Assembly: GCF_024539675.1 (NCBI RefSeq)
Contig: NZ_JAHHIT010000038.1
Span: 15,076 to 79,075, forward strand
DNA: 64,000 nt
Reading direction: 5' to 3'
Source of the DNA: Streptomyces hilarionis
GTDB lineage: Bacteria; Actinomycetota; Actinomycetes; Streptomycetales; Streptomycetaceae
Shown piece by piece: positions 43,301 through 51,562 of this stretch. The notes beneath the pieces are model-generated. The model had not been told where the DNA came from, searched no databases, and saw only the letters and a program-made list of their open reading frames with translations. Within the stretch, counting starts at the first letter, position 1. Each line of letters begins with the position of its first letter. A program made the translations under genes and the position numbers.

Positions 43301-44851
43301 ATGGAAACCCGTAATCCACGCCGCTGGTGGATCCTCGTCGTGCTGTGCCTGAGCACGCTGGTGCTCACGATCGACAGCATGGCGCTGACCGTGGCGGTGC
43401 CCTCGATGACCGAGGACCTCGGCGCCGACGCCCAGGACACCCAGTGGATCCTCGACTCCTACATCCTGGTCTTCGCCGGCCTGCTGCTGACCTCGGGAAG
43501 CCTCGGCGACCGCTTCGGCCGCCGGAAGGTGATGCTCGTGGGCCTGGCGGTCTTCGGCGCGGCCTCGCTGGCCGCGACGCTGTGCGCCGACCCCGCAGAA
43601 GTGATCGCCGTGCGCGTCGCGATGGGCGTCGGCGGGGCGCTGATCATGCCGTCCACCCTCTCGATCCTCATCACCGTCTTCGACGAGGAGGAACGCGGCC
43701 GCGCCATGGCGGCCTGGGGCTCGGTGTCGATGCTGGGCCTGGTCGGCAGCCCGGTCCTGGGCGGCGTCCTGATCGACCACTTCTCCTGGCACGCGATCTT
43801 CTTCGTCAACGTCCCCGTCGTCCTCCTGGCGGCGGTCGCCGCCGTGATCCTGATGCCGGAGTCCAGGGCCCCCTGGCAGAAGCCCGATCCGCTGGGCGCG
43901 GTGCTCTCGGCCGTCGGCATGACGGCCCTGGTCTGGTGGATCATCGAGCTGCCGGAGCACGGCGCGCTGGGCGGCCGCTCCACCCTCACCCTGCTCGTCG
44001 CCGTCGTCGGCCTGGCGGGCTTCGTGGTCTGGGAGCACGTCACCCCCTCGCCGATGGTCCCGCTGGCCCTGTTCAAGCACCGCAACTTCAGCGGCGGTTC
44101 GCTCTCCCTGGCCCTGGTCCAGACGGGCAACGGCGGTCTGCTGCTGGTCCTCACCCAGTACCTTCAGTTCGTCCTCGGCTATTCCCCCGTCAAGGCGGGT
44201 CTCGCCTTCCTGCCGCTCGCCGTGGCCGCGCTGATCGGCAACGGCGCGGGCGTGAACTTGGCCGCGAGGATCGGCAACCGGTTCGTGATCCTGGCGGGCA
44301 TGCTCGTGATGGTCGCCTGCTTCGCCCTGCTGACGACCGTCGACGCCGACTCCGGCTTCACCGTCCCGGCGATCGCCCTCGGGCTGCTCGGTCTCGGGGC
44401 GGGCCTGGCCATGCCGGCCGCCGTCGGCGCGCTGATGAGCACCATCCCCGCGGACAAGGCCGGCGTCGGCTCGGCCCTCAACGACACCATCCAGCAGGCC
44501 GGCACCGCCCTGGGCATCGCCATCCTCGGCTCCCTGCTGACCAGCGGCTTCGCCGACGGGATGCCCGCCGACGCCCCCGAGGCGGCCCGCCGCTCGATCG
44601 GCGGGGCGCTGGCCGCGGCCGACGGGGACGCGGGCCTGGTCCGTGCCGCCCGGGAGGCCTTCACCGACTCGATGGCGACGACGTTCACGGTCGGTGCGAT
44701 CGGCGTCCTCGCCGCCGCGGTCCTGGCCACACTGGTGATGCGGGACGGCGGGACCCGCCGCCCGGCCACCGGGACGGAGGCGGACGACAGCCCGCGGAGG
44801 GAGAACGCGCGGCTCCCGGAGCGGCCGGAGCGGTCGGAATTGGTCGGCTGA
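43301..44851 (+). CDS. MFS drug efflux transporter, DHA2 (14-TM) family
   Basis: A 516-residue EmrB/QacA-type proton antiporter with about 14 hydrophobic helices. It has LVLTIDSMALTVAVPSM in TM1, motif A SLGDRFGRRKVML and motif C-like GSPVLGGVLID. The tail is charged. ATG 43301 follows GGAGGGGGCAGG. It exports a toxic or signalling compound sensed by the divergent TetR protein; identity unknown. Confidence 0.93.
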   Translation: METRNPRRWWILVVLCLSTLVLTIDSMALTVAVPSMTEDLGADAQDTQWILDSYILVFAGLLLTSGSLGDRFGRRKVMLVGLAVFGAASLAATLCADPAEVIAVRVAMGVGGALIMPSTLSILITVFDEEERGRAMAAWGSVSMLGLVGSPVLGGVLIDHFSWHAIFFVNVPVVLLAAVAAVILMPESRAPWQKPDPLGAVLSAVGMTALVWWIIELPEHGALGGRSTLTLLVAVVGLAGFVVWEHVTPSPMVPLALFKHRNFSGGSLSLALVQTGNGGLLLVLTQYLQFVLGYSPVKAGLAFLPLAVAALIGNGAGVNLAARIGNRFVILAGMLVMVACFALLTTVDADSGFTVPAIALGLLGLGAGLAMPAAVGALMSTIPADKAGVGSALNDTIQQAGTALGIAILGSLLTSGFADGMPADAPEAARRSIGGALAAADGDAGLVRAAREAFTDSMATTFTVGAIGVLAAAVLATLVMRDGGTRRPATGTEADDSPRRENARLPERPERSELVG

Positions 44852-44947
44852 GATCCCCCGGTCACCCGGGATCCGCTGAGCGGCAGGTCGCCCGGGATCG
44901 GTCGACCGGCCGAGAGATCCGCGCGGCTGTCGTCCCGGCACCGGAAA

Positions 44948-44976
44948 GGCCGGCGCCCCGAGAGGGGGCGCCGGCC
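44948..44976. terminator. Terminator hairpin between convergent genes
   Basis: 12-bp perfect stem GGCCGGCGCCCC/GGGGCGCCGGCC with a 5-nt loop, between the MFS stop (44851) and the end of the reverse-strand gene at 44985. Probably serves both. Confidence 0.8.
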
Positions 44977-44984
44977 TCCGTGCG

Positions 44985-45686
44985 TCAGCCGGTCGTCGTC
45001 CAGCCCGGGACGGTGGGCAGGACCTGCTGCGCGATGCGCAGCAGCGCCGCGTCGTCCGGGCGGGCGTGGTCCTTGCGCCAGACGGTCAGTTCGTAGGAGC
45101 CGCCGCGGTCCTTGGCGTCGGGGGCGACGACGAGGGCCCGGGCGACGCTGCCGGGGCCGGTCTCGGACTTGCCGCCACCGAGGTTGAAGCGGATGGCGAT
45201 CGTCTGGGTCGAGTAGAGCACCGCGGGGTGGCCCGCGACCGTCCGCGCCTGCGCCTCGTCCAGCAGGCCCGCCATCCGGGCGATCGGGAGACGGTCGTAG
45301 GAGCGCGTCAACTGCACCGTGTAGGTGTCCAGTTGGACGGTCGCCTCGGGCGTCGGGATCTGCTCGTCGCCCGTGCCGATCGAGCCGTCGCTGCCGTAGG
45401 CCGTCACCGCCCGCTCGCGCGGCGTGCCGAGGAGCGTCGGCAGGTCGGCCCGGTTCAGCGCCGTGCACAGCTGCGTCCCGGAAACGCGGTGGGCCGCCTT
45501 CGCGACGGCCTCGGCCTTCTTGTCCGCCTCGCTGGGCGAACAGGTCGCGGGCTCGTCGGCGGCCTTGGCGTCGTTCTTCTGGAGCACGAACAGCGCGCCC
45601 CCCAGCGCGCCGACCACCACCAGCGCCGCTATCGCCTGGGCCCACGGGTTCGGACCCTTTTCGGGCGCGGCAACTTCTTCGCTCAT
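44985..45686 (-). CDS. Membrane-anchored hypothetical protein (DUF6215-like)
   Basis: A 233-residue protein. A single TM segment near residues 15-35 (AIAALVVVGALGGALFVL) is followed by an extracytoplasmic domain with two Cys (ATCSPSE, QLCTALN). I recall this MSEEVAAPEKGPNPW start from Streptomyces DUF6215 proteins, but no function is known. ATG 45686 is preferred over an upstream in-frame ATG with an Arg-rich extension. Confidence 0.8.
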   Translation of the reverse strand: MSEEVAAPEKGPNPWAQAIAALVVVGALGGALFVLQKNDAKAADEPATCSPSEADKKAEAVAKAAHRVSGTQLCTALNRADLPTLLGTPRERAVTAYGSDGSIGTGDEQIPTPEATVQLDTYTVQLTRSYDRLPIARMAGLLDEAQARTVAGHPAVLYSTQTIAIRFNLGGGKSETGPGSVARALVVAPDAKDRGGSYELTVWRKDHARPDDAALLRIAQQVLPTVPGWTTTG

Positions 45687-45827
45687 GTCCCCCACTGTCC
45701 CCATTGCCCCGGCGCTCACGGCGCCCCGAGCCCCCTGCGCGCGCCGGTTGCGCGCGGAGGGAGCGTAACGGCTGCCCCGGCCCCACGGAAGCGGGTTCGG
45801 CACCGGGCTCCCGGGAGGGAACGCCCG

Positions 45828-45860
45828 GGAGGCGGAGGCGGAGGCGGAGGCGGAGGCGGA
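45828..45860. repeat. GGAGGC hexamer microsatellite (about 5.5 units)
   Basis: Exact tandem GGAGGC units in the gap between the protease and the hypothetical membrane protein. Non-coding as far as I can see. Confidence 0.85.
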
Positions 45861-45993
45861 GCGGCCCCGGCCCGGTCGCCGTGGCCGGGGGTGGCGCCCG
45901 AGGACGGGAGACCCCGGGCGGAGGACCTGGTACCCGGCGGCCGCGTCGGCTTCCCCGGCGCCCGGGGAGGCTCCCCCGGGCGCCGGTTCGGGC

Positions 45994-47640
45994 TCAGTTC
46001 ACGTTGACGGCGCTCCAGGCCGCCGCCACGGTGTTGTACTCCGTGCTGCCCGCGCCGTAGAGGTCCTTGGCCGCGTTCAGGGTCGCCGCCCTGGCCCCGG
46101 CGTAGTTCGTCGAGGACGTCATGTAGACGGTCAGGGCCCGGTACCAGATCGCGCCGAGCTTGTCGCGGCCGATGCCGGTGACCGTGGAGCCGTTGGACGT
46201 CGGGGAGTTGTAGGAGACGCCGTTGACCGTCTTGGGTCCGCTGCCCTCGGCGAGGAGGTAGGCGAAGTGGTTGGCGACGCCGGAGGAGTAGTGGACGTCG
46301 AGGTTGCCGACCGAACTGCTCCAGTTGTCCGCCGACTTGCCGTCCCTGCTGGGCTTGTCCATGTAGCGCAGGGCGTCCTTGCCGAAGCCGGAGCGGACGA
46401 TCTTCTCGCCGATCAGGTAGTCGCCGACGTCCTGGCTGTTGTTCGCGTGGAACTCGACCAGCGAGCCGAAGATGTCGGACGTCGCCTCGTTGAGGCCGCC
46501 CGACTCACCCGAGTAGGTCAGCTTGGCGGTCTTGGAGGTCACGCCGTGGGACATCTCGTGGCCGGCCACGTCCAGGGCGACGAGCGGGCCCATCTGGGTG
46601 CCGTCGCCGTCGCCGTAGGTCATGCAGAAGCAACTGTCGTCCCAGAAGGCGTTGTTGTAGCTGTTGCCGTAGTGGACGCGGTTGTAGGAGCCCTTGCCGT
46701 CGTTGCCGATGCCGTTGCGACCGTGCACGTTCTTGTAGTAGTCCCAGGTCGCGTCGGTGCCGTACTGGGCGTCCACCGCGGCGGTGGAGCGGTCGGCGGC
46801 GGCCCCCGTGCCCCAGTGGTTGTCCGCGTCCGTGAACAGGGTCGCGGGGGCGCGGCTGATGCAGATGCCGAAGATGCACAGGTCGGTCTTGTTGGCCGCG
46901 TCACCGGTGTAGGTGTTGCCGCGCGTGGGGTCCTTGAGCTGGTACGTCGATCCCGAGAGGGTCGTCTCCAGCGGGACCGTGCCGCCGTACAGGGACTTGC
47001 CGTCGCCGGTGGCCGTCTCGATCGTGTCCCAGGCGTCGATCTGGGCGCCGGTGCGGGCGTCGGTGAGCACCGCGCGGGCGACCGGGTTGCCCAGCGGGTC
47101 GAGGGCGACGACGTTCGTCCGCCAGGCCAGCTTCGGGGCGCCGTGCAGGGCGTCGACGACGAGCTGGGGCTTGGCCTTGACCTGCTTCAGCGACTCGCCC
47201 AGGTTGGCCGCGCGCAGGGCGTTGACGGCGACGTCGGCGGCCTTGGGCGCCGACACCTTCGGGGTGATGCTCGCCAGCGAGATCGCCGCCCTCGTCGCCC
47301 GGTCGGCGCCGCGGAAGGCGCCGTCGCGACCGAGGTGGACGACGAAGTCGCCGCCGAGGACCGGGAGCTGACGGTAGGTGCGGTCGTAGCGGACGTGCTG
47401 GGCGCCGTCCTTGTCGACGATCACGTCCCGCACGGACGTGCCCTGCACGGAGCTGAGACCCAGGGTGGCCGCGTGGTCGGCGAGGGCCGCCGCCGCGTGG
47501 TCGAGCGCGGTCGCCCTGGTCGGTCTGTCGGCCGCGTCGGCGGCCGGGGACAGTACGGCGGCCAGGAGCGTCGCCGTGGTGGCGGCGATGCCGGCGGTGG
47601 CGAGACGGGAACCTCGGACGTGCTGCCGTATCCGACTCAT
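45994..47640 (-). CDS. Secreted M4-family zinc metallopeptidase (thermolysin type)
   Basis: A 548-residue preproprotease. A signal peptide ends near ADAADRP. The FTP/PepSY-type propeptide spans to about residue 220. The catalytic domain has GHEMSHGVT (zinc His pair and Glu), the third ligand region GGLNEATSDIFG (the Glu of NEATSD), and the transition-state His in VHYSSGVANHF. It ends after thermolysin-like domain 2, with no P-domain. ATG 47640. Secreted for protein scavenging; in Streptomyces often developmentally regulated. Confidence 0.95.
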   Translation of the reverse strand: MSRIRQHVRGSRLATAGIAATTATLLAAVLSPAADAADRPTRATALDHAAAALADHAATLGLSSVQGTSVRDVIVDKDGAQHVRYDRTYRQLPVLGGDFVVHLGRDGAFRGADRATRAAISLASITPKVSAPKAADVAVNALRAANLGESLKQVKAKPQLVVDALHGAPKLAWRTNVVALDPLGNPVARAVLTDARTGAQIDAWDTIETATGDGKSLYGGTVPLETTLSGSTYQLKDPTRGNTYTGDAANKTDLCIFGICISRAPATLFTDADNHWGTGAAADRSTAAVDAQYGTDATWDYYKNVHGRNGIGNDGKGSYNRVHYGNSYNNAFWDDSCFCMTYGDGDGTQMGPLVALDVAGHEMSHGVTSKTAKLTYSGESGGLNEATSDIFGSLVEFHANNSQDVGDYLIGEKIVRSGFGKDALRYMDKPSRDGKSADNWSSSVGNLDVHYSSGVANHFAYLLAEGSGPKTVNGVSYNSPTSNGSTVTGIGRDKLGAIWYRALTVYMTSSTNYAGARAATLNAAKDLYGAGSTEYNTVAAAWSAVNVN

Positions 47641-47817
47641 CAGTGTCTTCGGTCTCCTCGGGAGGGCGCCGTGGGGGGCGCGTGTGGGGGTGGCCGGTGA
47701 GGGCCTGTGGAGGTGGCGCTGATGTCGTCCTGGCATTTAAGAGGGCATGACATGTCATGTCCATAGCGCATACGCAACGGACCGGTGAGGGGCCGGTGTG
47801 GGGAGAGAATCGTTTTC

Positions 47818-48249
47818 GTGATCGCCCCCGAACTCCCCTTCTTCGTCTACGGCACGCTCCGCCCCGGCCAGGTCAACCACGACCTCCTGCTGCGCGGTCG
47901 CACCCTGCGCGAGGAACCGGCCCGGCTGGCGGGCGCGCTGCTGTACGACGGCCCCGGCTACCCCTACGCCGTCGAGGCGCCGGGCGAGGCGGACGCGATG
48001 GTCTCCGGCGACCTCGTGACGGCCCGCCCCGAGGAGTACGCCCGGCTGCTCGCCGACCTCGACCGGCTGGAGGAGTACGCGCCGGGCGACCCGCGCAACC
48101 TTTACGAGCGCGTCGCGCGCGAGGTGCTCCGCGTGGACGGCGCCACGCCCGTGCGCGCCTGGGTGTACGTCGCCGCGCCCGCCGTCGCCGCCGGACTGCG
48201 GGCCCGGGGGAAGCCGATCGAGGGCGGCGCCTGGCCGGCCCGCCGGTGA
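47818..48249 (+). CDS. Gamma-glutamylcyclotransferase-fold protein
   Basis: A 143-residue AIG2/GGCT-like protein with the FVYGTLRPGQVNHDLL opening typical of the fold and the LDRLEEYAPGDPRNLYERVARE block, where Glu is the likely general acid/base. Start GTG 47818 has GGGAGAG ten bases upstream. It likely acts on gamma-glutamyl amines or is a generic GGCT-like protein. Divergent from the M4 protease. Confidence 0.85.
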   Translation: MIAPELPFFVYGTLRPGQVNHDLLLRGRTLREEPARLAGALLYDGPGYPYAVEAPGEADAMVSGDLVTARPEEYARLLADLDRLEEYAPGDPRNLYERVAREVLRVDGATPVRAWVYVAAPAVAAGLRARGKPIEGGAWPARR

Positions 48250-48530
48250 GCGCTGGCACCGCCCGCCGGTGAGCGCCGAGGCGGTGCGCCGCCACCGCCG
48301 ACACGCTGCGCCGGTGAGCGCCTCACCCGTTCACACGCCCCGCGGAAACTTTTCCGCACACGACCGCCGCCACGCCGGTGACCTGCTGAAACAGCGGCGC
48401 GAACCGGCCCGGGCAGCGCCGATCTGACACCCATTCATCCCATTCCTGACACCCCCTCAGCAAGCGCGCCCGCCGCGCGGCGACTTACCTCGGAAGGGCA
48501 GGGATTCCCCAAGAGCCCGGAGGAGCACCG
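48250..48530. other. Intergenic; no gene seen
   Basis: 280 bp. The first 75 bp contain three short GCGCCGGTGAGCGC-like repeats (from 48245). The rest is probably the promoter of the secreted protein at 48531, which has GGAGGAGC before its ATG. Confidence 0.45.
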
Positions 48531-49145
48531 ATGCGACGACGTACCGTCCGGCACGCCACCCCCCGTGCCGGCCGTCGCCCGGTCCGCCGCACCGCCCGCC
48601 GTGTCGTCCGCCGCACCGCCCGCGTGCTCACCGGCGCCGCGCTCGCCGCCACCGCGGCGGCCGGGGTCGCCGCGCCCGCACACGCCGCGGGCGTCGGCTC
48701 CGCCTCCCCCGGCGACCGGCTGGAGATCTACCCCGGCACCGCCGTGCCGGGCGGAGAGGTCTCGGTGGACACGGCGGCCTGCGGGGACGGCGAGCCGGCG
48801 GCCGGCGACGCCGGGGCGGTGGGCGCCGGACGCTTCACGCTCGCGCCCACCGCGCACGAGGGCGAGGCCGTCGGCCGGTTCCGGGTGCCGCCGAGCGCGC
48901 AGCCGGGCACCTACGAGCTCGTCGCGGAGTGCGCCGGGGACGGGCGGCGGATCACCGGCGACCTGGTGGTCGTGCTGGCCTCCGACCGGCAGCCGGTGCC
49001 TCCGCGCGGAAGTGTCAAGACGGGGGTCGGCGGCGCTCTGGGCCCCGACCCCGTTCAGACCGCGGCCGGTGTGGCGGCTCTCGCCGTCGCCGCCGCGGGC
49101 GGTACCTGGCTCCTGCATCGCCGGGCGAGAGGCGACGGGATCTGA
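48531..49145 (+). CDS. Secreted protein with sortase-like C-terminal anchor, partner of sortase
   Basis: A 204-residue exported protein. A long Arg-rich n-region and hydrophobic core end at AHA about residue 48, giving a long signal peptide. The mature part is beta-rich and has two Cys (TAACGDG, VAECAGD). The C-terminus has a hydrophobic helix (AAGVAALAVAAAGGTWLL) and basic tail HRRARG, the layout of a cell-wall sorting signal. No LPxTG-like pentapeptide is evident. The class F sortase 290 bp downstream suggests a substrate relationship. Confidence 0.85.
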   Translation: MRRRTVRHATPRAGRRPVRRTARRVVRRTARVLTGAALAATAAAGVAAPAHAAGVGSASPGDRLEIYPGTAVPGGEVSVDTAACGDGEPAAGDAGAVGAGRFTLAPTAHEGEAVGRFRVPPSAQPGTYELVAECAGDGRRITGDLVVVLASDRQPVPPRGSVKTGVGGALGPDPVQTAAGVAALAVAAAGGTWLLHRRARGDGI

Positions 49146-49435
49146 CGGACACCCTCCGCCGTCCGTCAGCCGGTACCGCATGTCCCCTCCCCCTCCGGGC
49201 CCGACGCCCCTCGCGGCCCGGAGGGGGCACGGGCCCCCTCCCTCGCGGACCTCCGTTCGTCCGGAACCCGTCCGTCCCGGACCTCCGTGCCCGCGGAGGG
49301 ACCGGCACGCACGGACGCGGCTCCGTGCACGGCTTCGGACACTCGGCCCGTTCAGGAATCAGCCCTCACACGAATCAGCCCTCCCAGGGATCGGCGCGTA
49401 CCGGGACCAGCCCGTACACGGACAGGGGGAACGTC

Positions 49436-50059
49436 ATGCGCAGGGTCGGCAACACCGCCATAGCGGCCGTCACGGCGGCCTCCCTGTGCTGCGGCGCCTG
49501 GCTGCTGCACAGCGGCGCCGAGGGGAGCCCCCCGCCGCAGCCGTCCGCGGCCCAGGCCCGCTCCGACGGCCCGCAGCGGTCCGGCCGGACCGCCCCGGCG
49601 CTGCCGCCCTCCGCGCCCGACCGCGTCCGCATCCCCTCGATCCACGTGGACGCCCCGCTGACGGGCCTCGCCCTCACCGCCTCCGGCAGCCTCGGCGTCC
49701 CGCCCGCCGCGAAGAAGAACCTCGCCGGCTGGTACGAGGCCGGCACCACCCCCGGCGAGACGGGCACCGCCGTCGTCGCCGGCCACGTCGACAACGCCGA
49801 CGGTCCCGCCGTCTTCTACGACCTGGGAGCCCTGCGCAAGGGCAGCACCGTCGAGGTGGACCGGCGCGACGGACGGGTCGCGGTGTTCACCGTGGACGCC
49901 GTCGAGGTCTACCGCACCCGCGACTTCCCCGACGCGAAGGTGTACGGCGCGGCGGACCGGCCCGAGTTGCGGGTGATCACCTGCGGCGGGGACTACACGG
50001 AGGCGACCGGCTACCAGGGGAACGTGGTCGTGTTCGCCCACCTCACCGGCAGCCGCTGA
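49436..50059 (+). CDS. Class F sortase
   Basis: A 207-residue membrane-anchored transpeptidase. An N-terminal TM segment (AIAAVTAASLCCGAWLL) and Pro/Ser-rich linker lead into the sortase barrel: RIPSIHVDAPLTGL, the His in VVAGHVDNADG and the Cys in RVITCGGDY. The place where I expect the catalytic Arg reads GYQGNVVVFAHL, so the Arg is not obvious. ATG 49436 after AGGGGGA. Pairs with the secreted protein at 48531. Confidence 0.9.
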   Translation: MRRVGNTAIAAVTAASLCCGAWLLHSGAEGSPPPQPSAAQARSDGPQRSGRTAPALPPSAPDRVRIPSIHVDAPLTGLALTASGSLGVPPAAKKNLAGWYEAGTTPGETGTAVVAGHVDNADGPAVFYDLGALRKGSTVEVDRRDGRVAVFTVDAVEVYRTRDFPDAKVYGAADRPELRVITCGGDYTEATGYQGNVVVFAHLTGSR

Positions 50060-50262
50060 GAGCCCGCCGCCCCGGACCCCGGGGCCCGGGACCCGGGACC
50101 CGGGGCCCCCGGACCGCCCGCCGCACGCCACCCGCCACCCGCCGTCGACGGGCGCGCGACCGCCGACCGTCCCGGCGCCGGCCGCGGCGGCGCACGTGAG
50201 CGGCGCCCGAGGCGCGGGGGCGGGAACCCTCACACCTGCTCGGCGGTCCTGCTGAGGGCAGC

Positions 50263-50300
50263 GTTCCTCGCGGGAAACAACGGTGATGCGGCCGGGTAAC
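50263..50300 (+). promoter_or_regulatory. GlnR-box-like site upstream of the nir operon
   Basis: GTTCC (50263), GAAAC (50274), GATGC (50285) and GTAAC (50296) follow each other at exactly 11 bp. The two b-type half-sites, GAAAC and GTAAC, match the GnAAC consensus. The site is 24 bp before the first gene. With the similar site before nasA this suggests GlnR control. Confidence 0.55.
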
Positions 50301-50323
50301 CTCCGCCACGCACGCTCTCGGAC

Positions 50324-51562
50324 ATGACCTCGCAATCGCGTGTGGTGGTGCTCGGCGCCGGCCTCGCGGGCGTACGACTCGCCCGCAGGCTCGGCGAACT
50401 GGGCGTGCCCGCGCTGCTCGTCGGCGACGAGGAGCACCGGCCCTACAACCGGGTCCTGCTCGCCGAGGTGCTGGCCGGCCGCTACTCCCCCGACGTGATC
50501 GCGCTGCCCGCGCCCGCCGGACCGGTCCGGGCCAGGGTCACCGGCATCGACCGCTCCCGGCGGGTCCTCGTCTGCGCGGACGGCTCGCGGATCGCCTACG
50601 GCACGCTCGTGCTGGCCACCGGCTCCAACCCGGTCCTGCCGCCCCTGCGCGGCCTGTTCACCCCCGACCACGTCCTGCCGGAGGGCGTCCACGCCTTCCG
50701 CACCATGGACGACTGCCTCGGTCTGTCGAAGGCGGTGCGGGCGGGCGTCCGGGCGGTCGTCATCGGCGGCGGACTCCTCGGCGTCTCCGCGGCCCGCGCG
50801 CTCGCGGTGCGCGGCGCCCAGGTCGTCCTCGCCCAGCAGGCCGAGCGCCTCATGGAACGCCAGCTCGACCCGAACGCCTCCCGGCTGGTGCGCCGCCACC
50901 TCGAGGACCTCGGCGTCGAGGTGCACACCGAGTGCCGGGTGCGCGACGTGCGCTGCCTCGGCGGCGCCGTCCGGTCGGTCGAGATGGCCGACGGCTACGC
51001 CCTCGACGCCGATCTGGTGGTGCTGGCCTGCGGGGTCTCCCCGCGCGCCGGACTCGCCAGGGACGCCGGGATCGCCGTCCACAAGGGCGTCCTCGTCGAC
51101 GACGCCCTGCGCACCTCCGACCCGCACGTCCGGGCGATCGGCGACTGCGCGCAACACGACGGGACCGTGTACGGTCTCGCCGCCCCGGCGCTGGAACAGG
51201 CCGACGTGCTCGCCGCGTCCCTGGCCGGCGACCCGGACGCCCGCTACACCGGCACCCGCGCCCTCACCCGGCTCACCCTCGCCGGGGGCGGCGCCCTCGG
51301 CCCCGCCGGGACCGGCGCCTTCGACCTCGCCGCGTTCGGCGAGACCGAGCCCCGCCCCGGCGACGACGTCGTGCAGCTCGCCGACGCCACCCGCGGCACC
51401 TACCGCAAGGTCGTCGTCCGCGACGACCGCCTGGTCGGCGGGGTCCTCGTCGGCGAACTCGGCACCGTCGGCGCGCTCGCGCGCGCCTGGGAGGGAGCAG
51501 AGCCGCTCCCCTCCGACGGCGGCCCCCTGCTCCACCTGCTCACCAACGACGGAGGCACCTGA
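50324..51562 (+). CDS. NirB-like FAD/NAD(P)H oxidoreductase
   Basis: A 412-residue flavoprotein resembling the N-terminal half of NirB. It has VVVLGAGLAGVRLARRLG (FAD), PYNRVLLAEVLAGRY, AVVIGGGLLGVSAARALA (NADH) and VRAIGDCAQHDG. It lacks the siroheme and [2Fe-2S] parts. Its stop overlaps the nirB start (ATGA). Given the missing diaphorase subunit for NasA, I infer that it passes electrons from NAD(P)H to nitrate or nitrite reductase. Confidence 0.9.
   Translation: MTSQSRVVVLGAGLAGVRLARRLGELGVPALLVGDEEHRPYNRVLLAEVLAGRYSPDVIALPAPAGPVRARVTGIDRSRRVLVCADGSRIAYGTLVLATGSNPVLPPLRGLFTPDHVLPEGVHAFRTMDDCLGLSKAVRAGVRAVVIGGGLLGVSAARALAVRGAQVVLAQQAERLMERQLDPNASRLVRRHLEDLGVEVHTECRVRDVRCLGGAVRSVEMADGYALDADLVVLACGVSPRAGLARDAGIAVHKGVLVDDALRTSDPHVRAIGDCAQHDGTVYGLAAPALEQADVLAASLAGDPDARYTGTRALTRLTLAGGGALGPAGTGAFDLAAFGETEPRPGDDVVQLADATRGTYRKVVVRDDRLVGGVLVGELGTVGALARAWEGAEPLPSDGGPLLHLLTNDGGT

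Noticed and set aside
45828..45860. GGAGGC microsatellite considered as part of a coding region
   Set aside because: In-frame translation gives only Gly/Arg/Glu repeats, with no start, ribosome site or flanking similarity.
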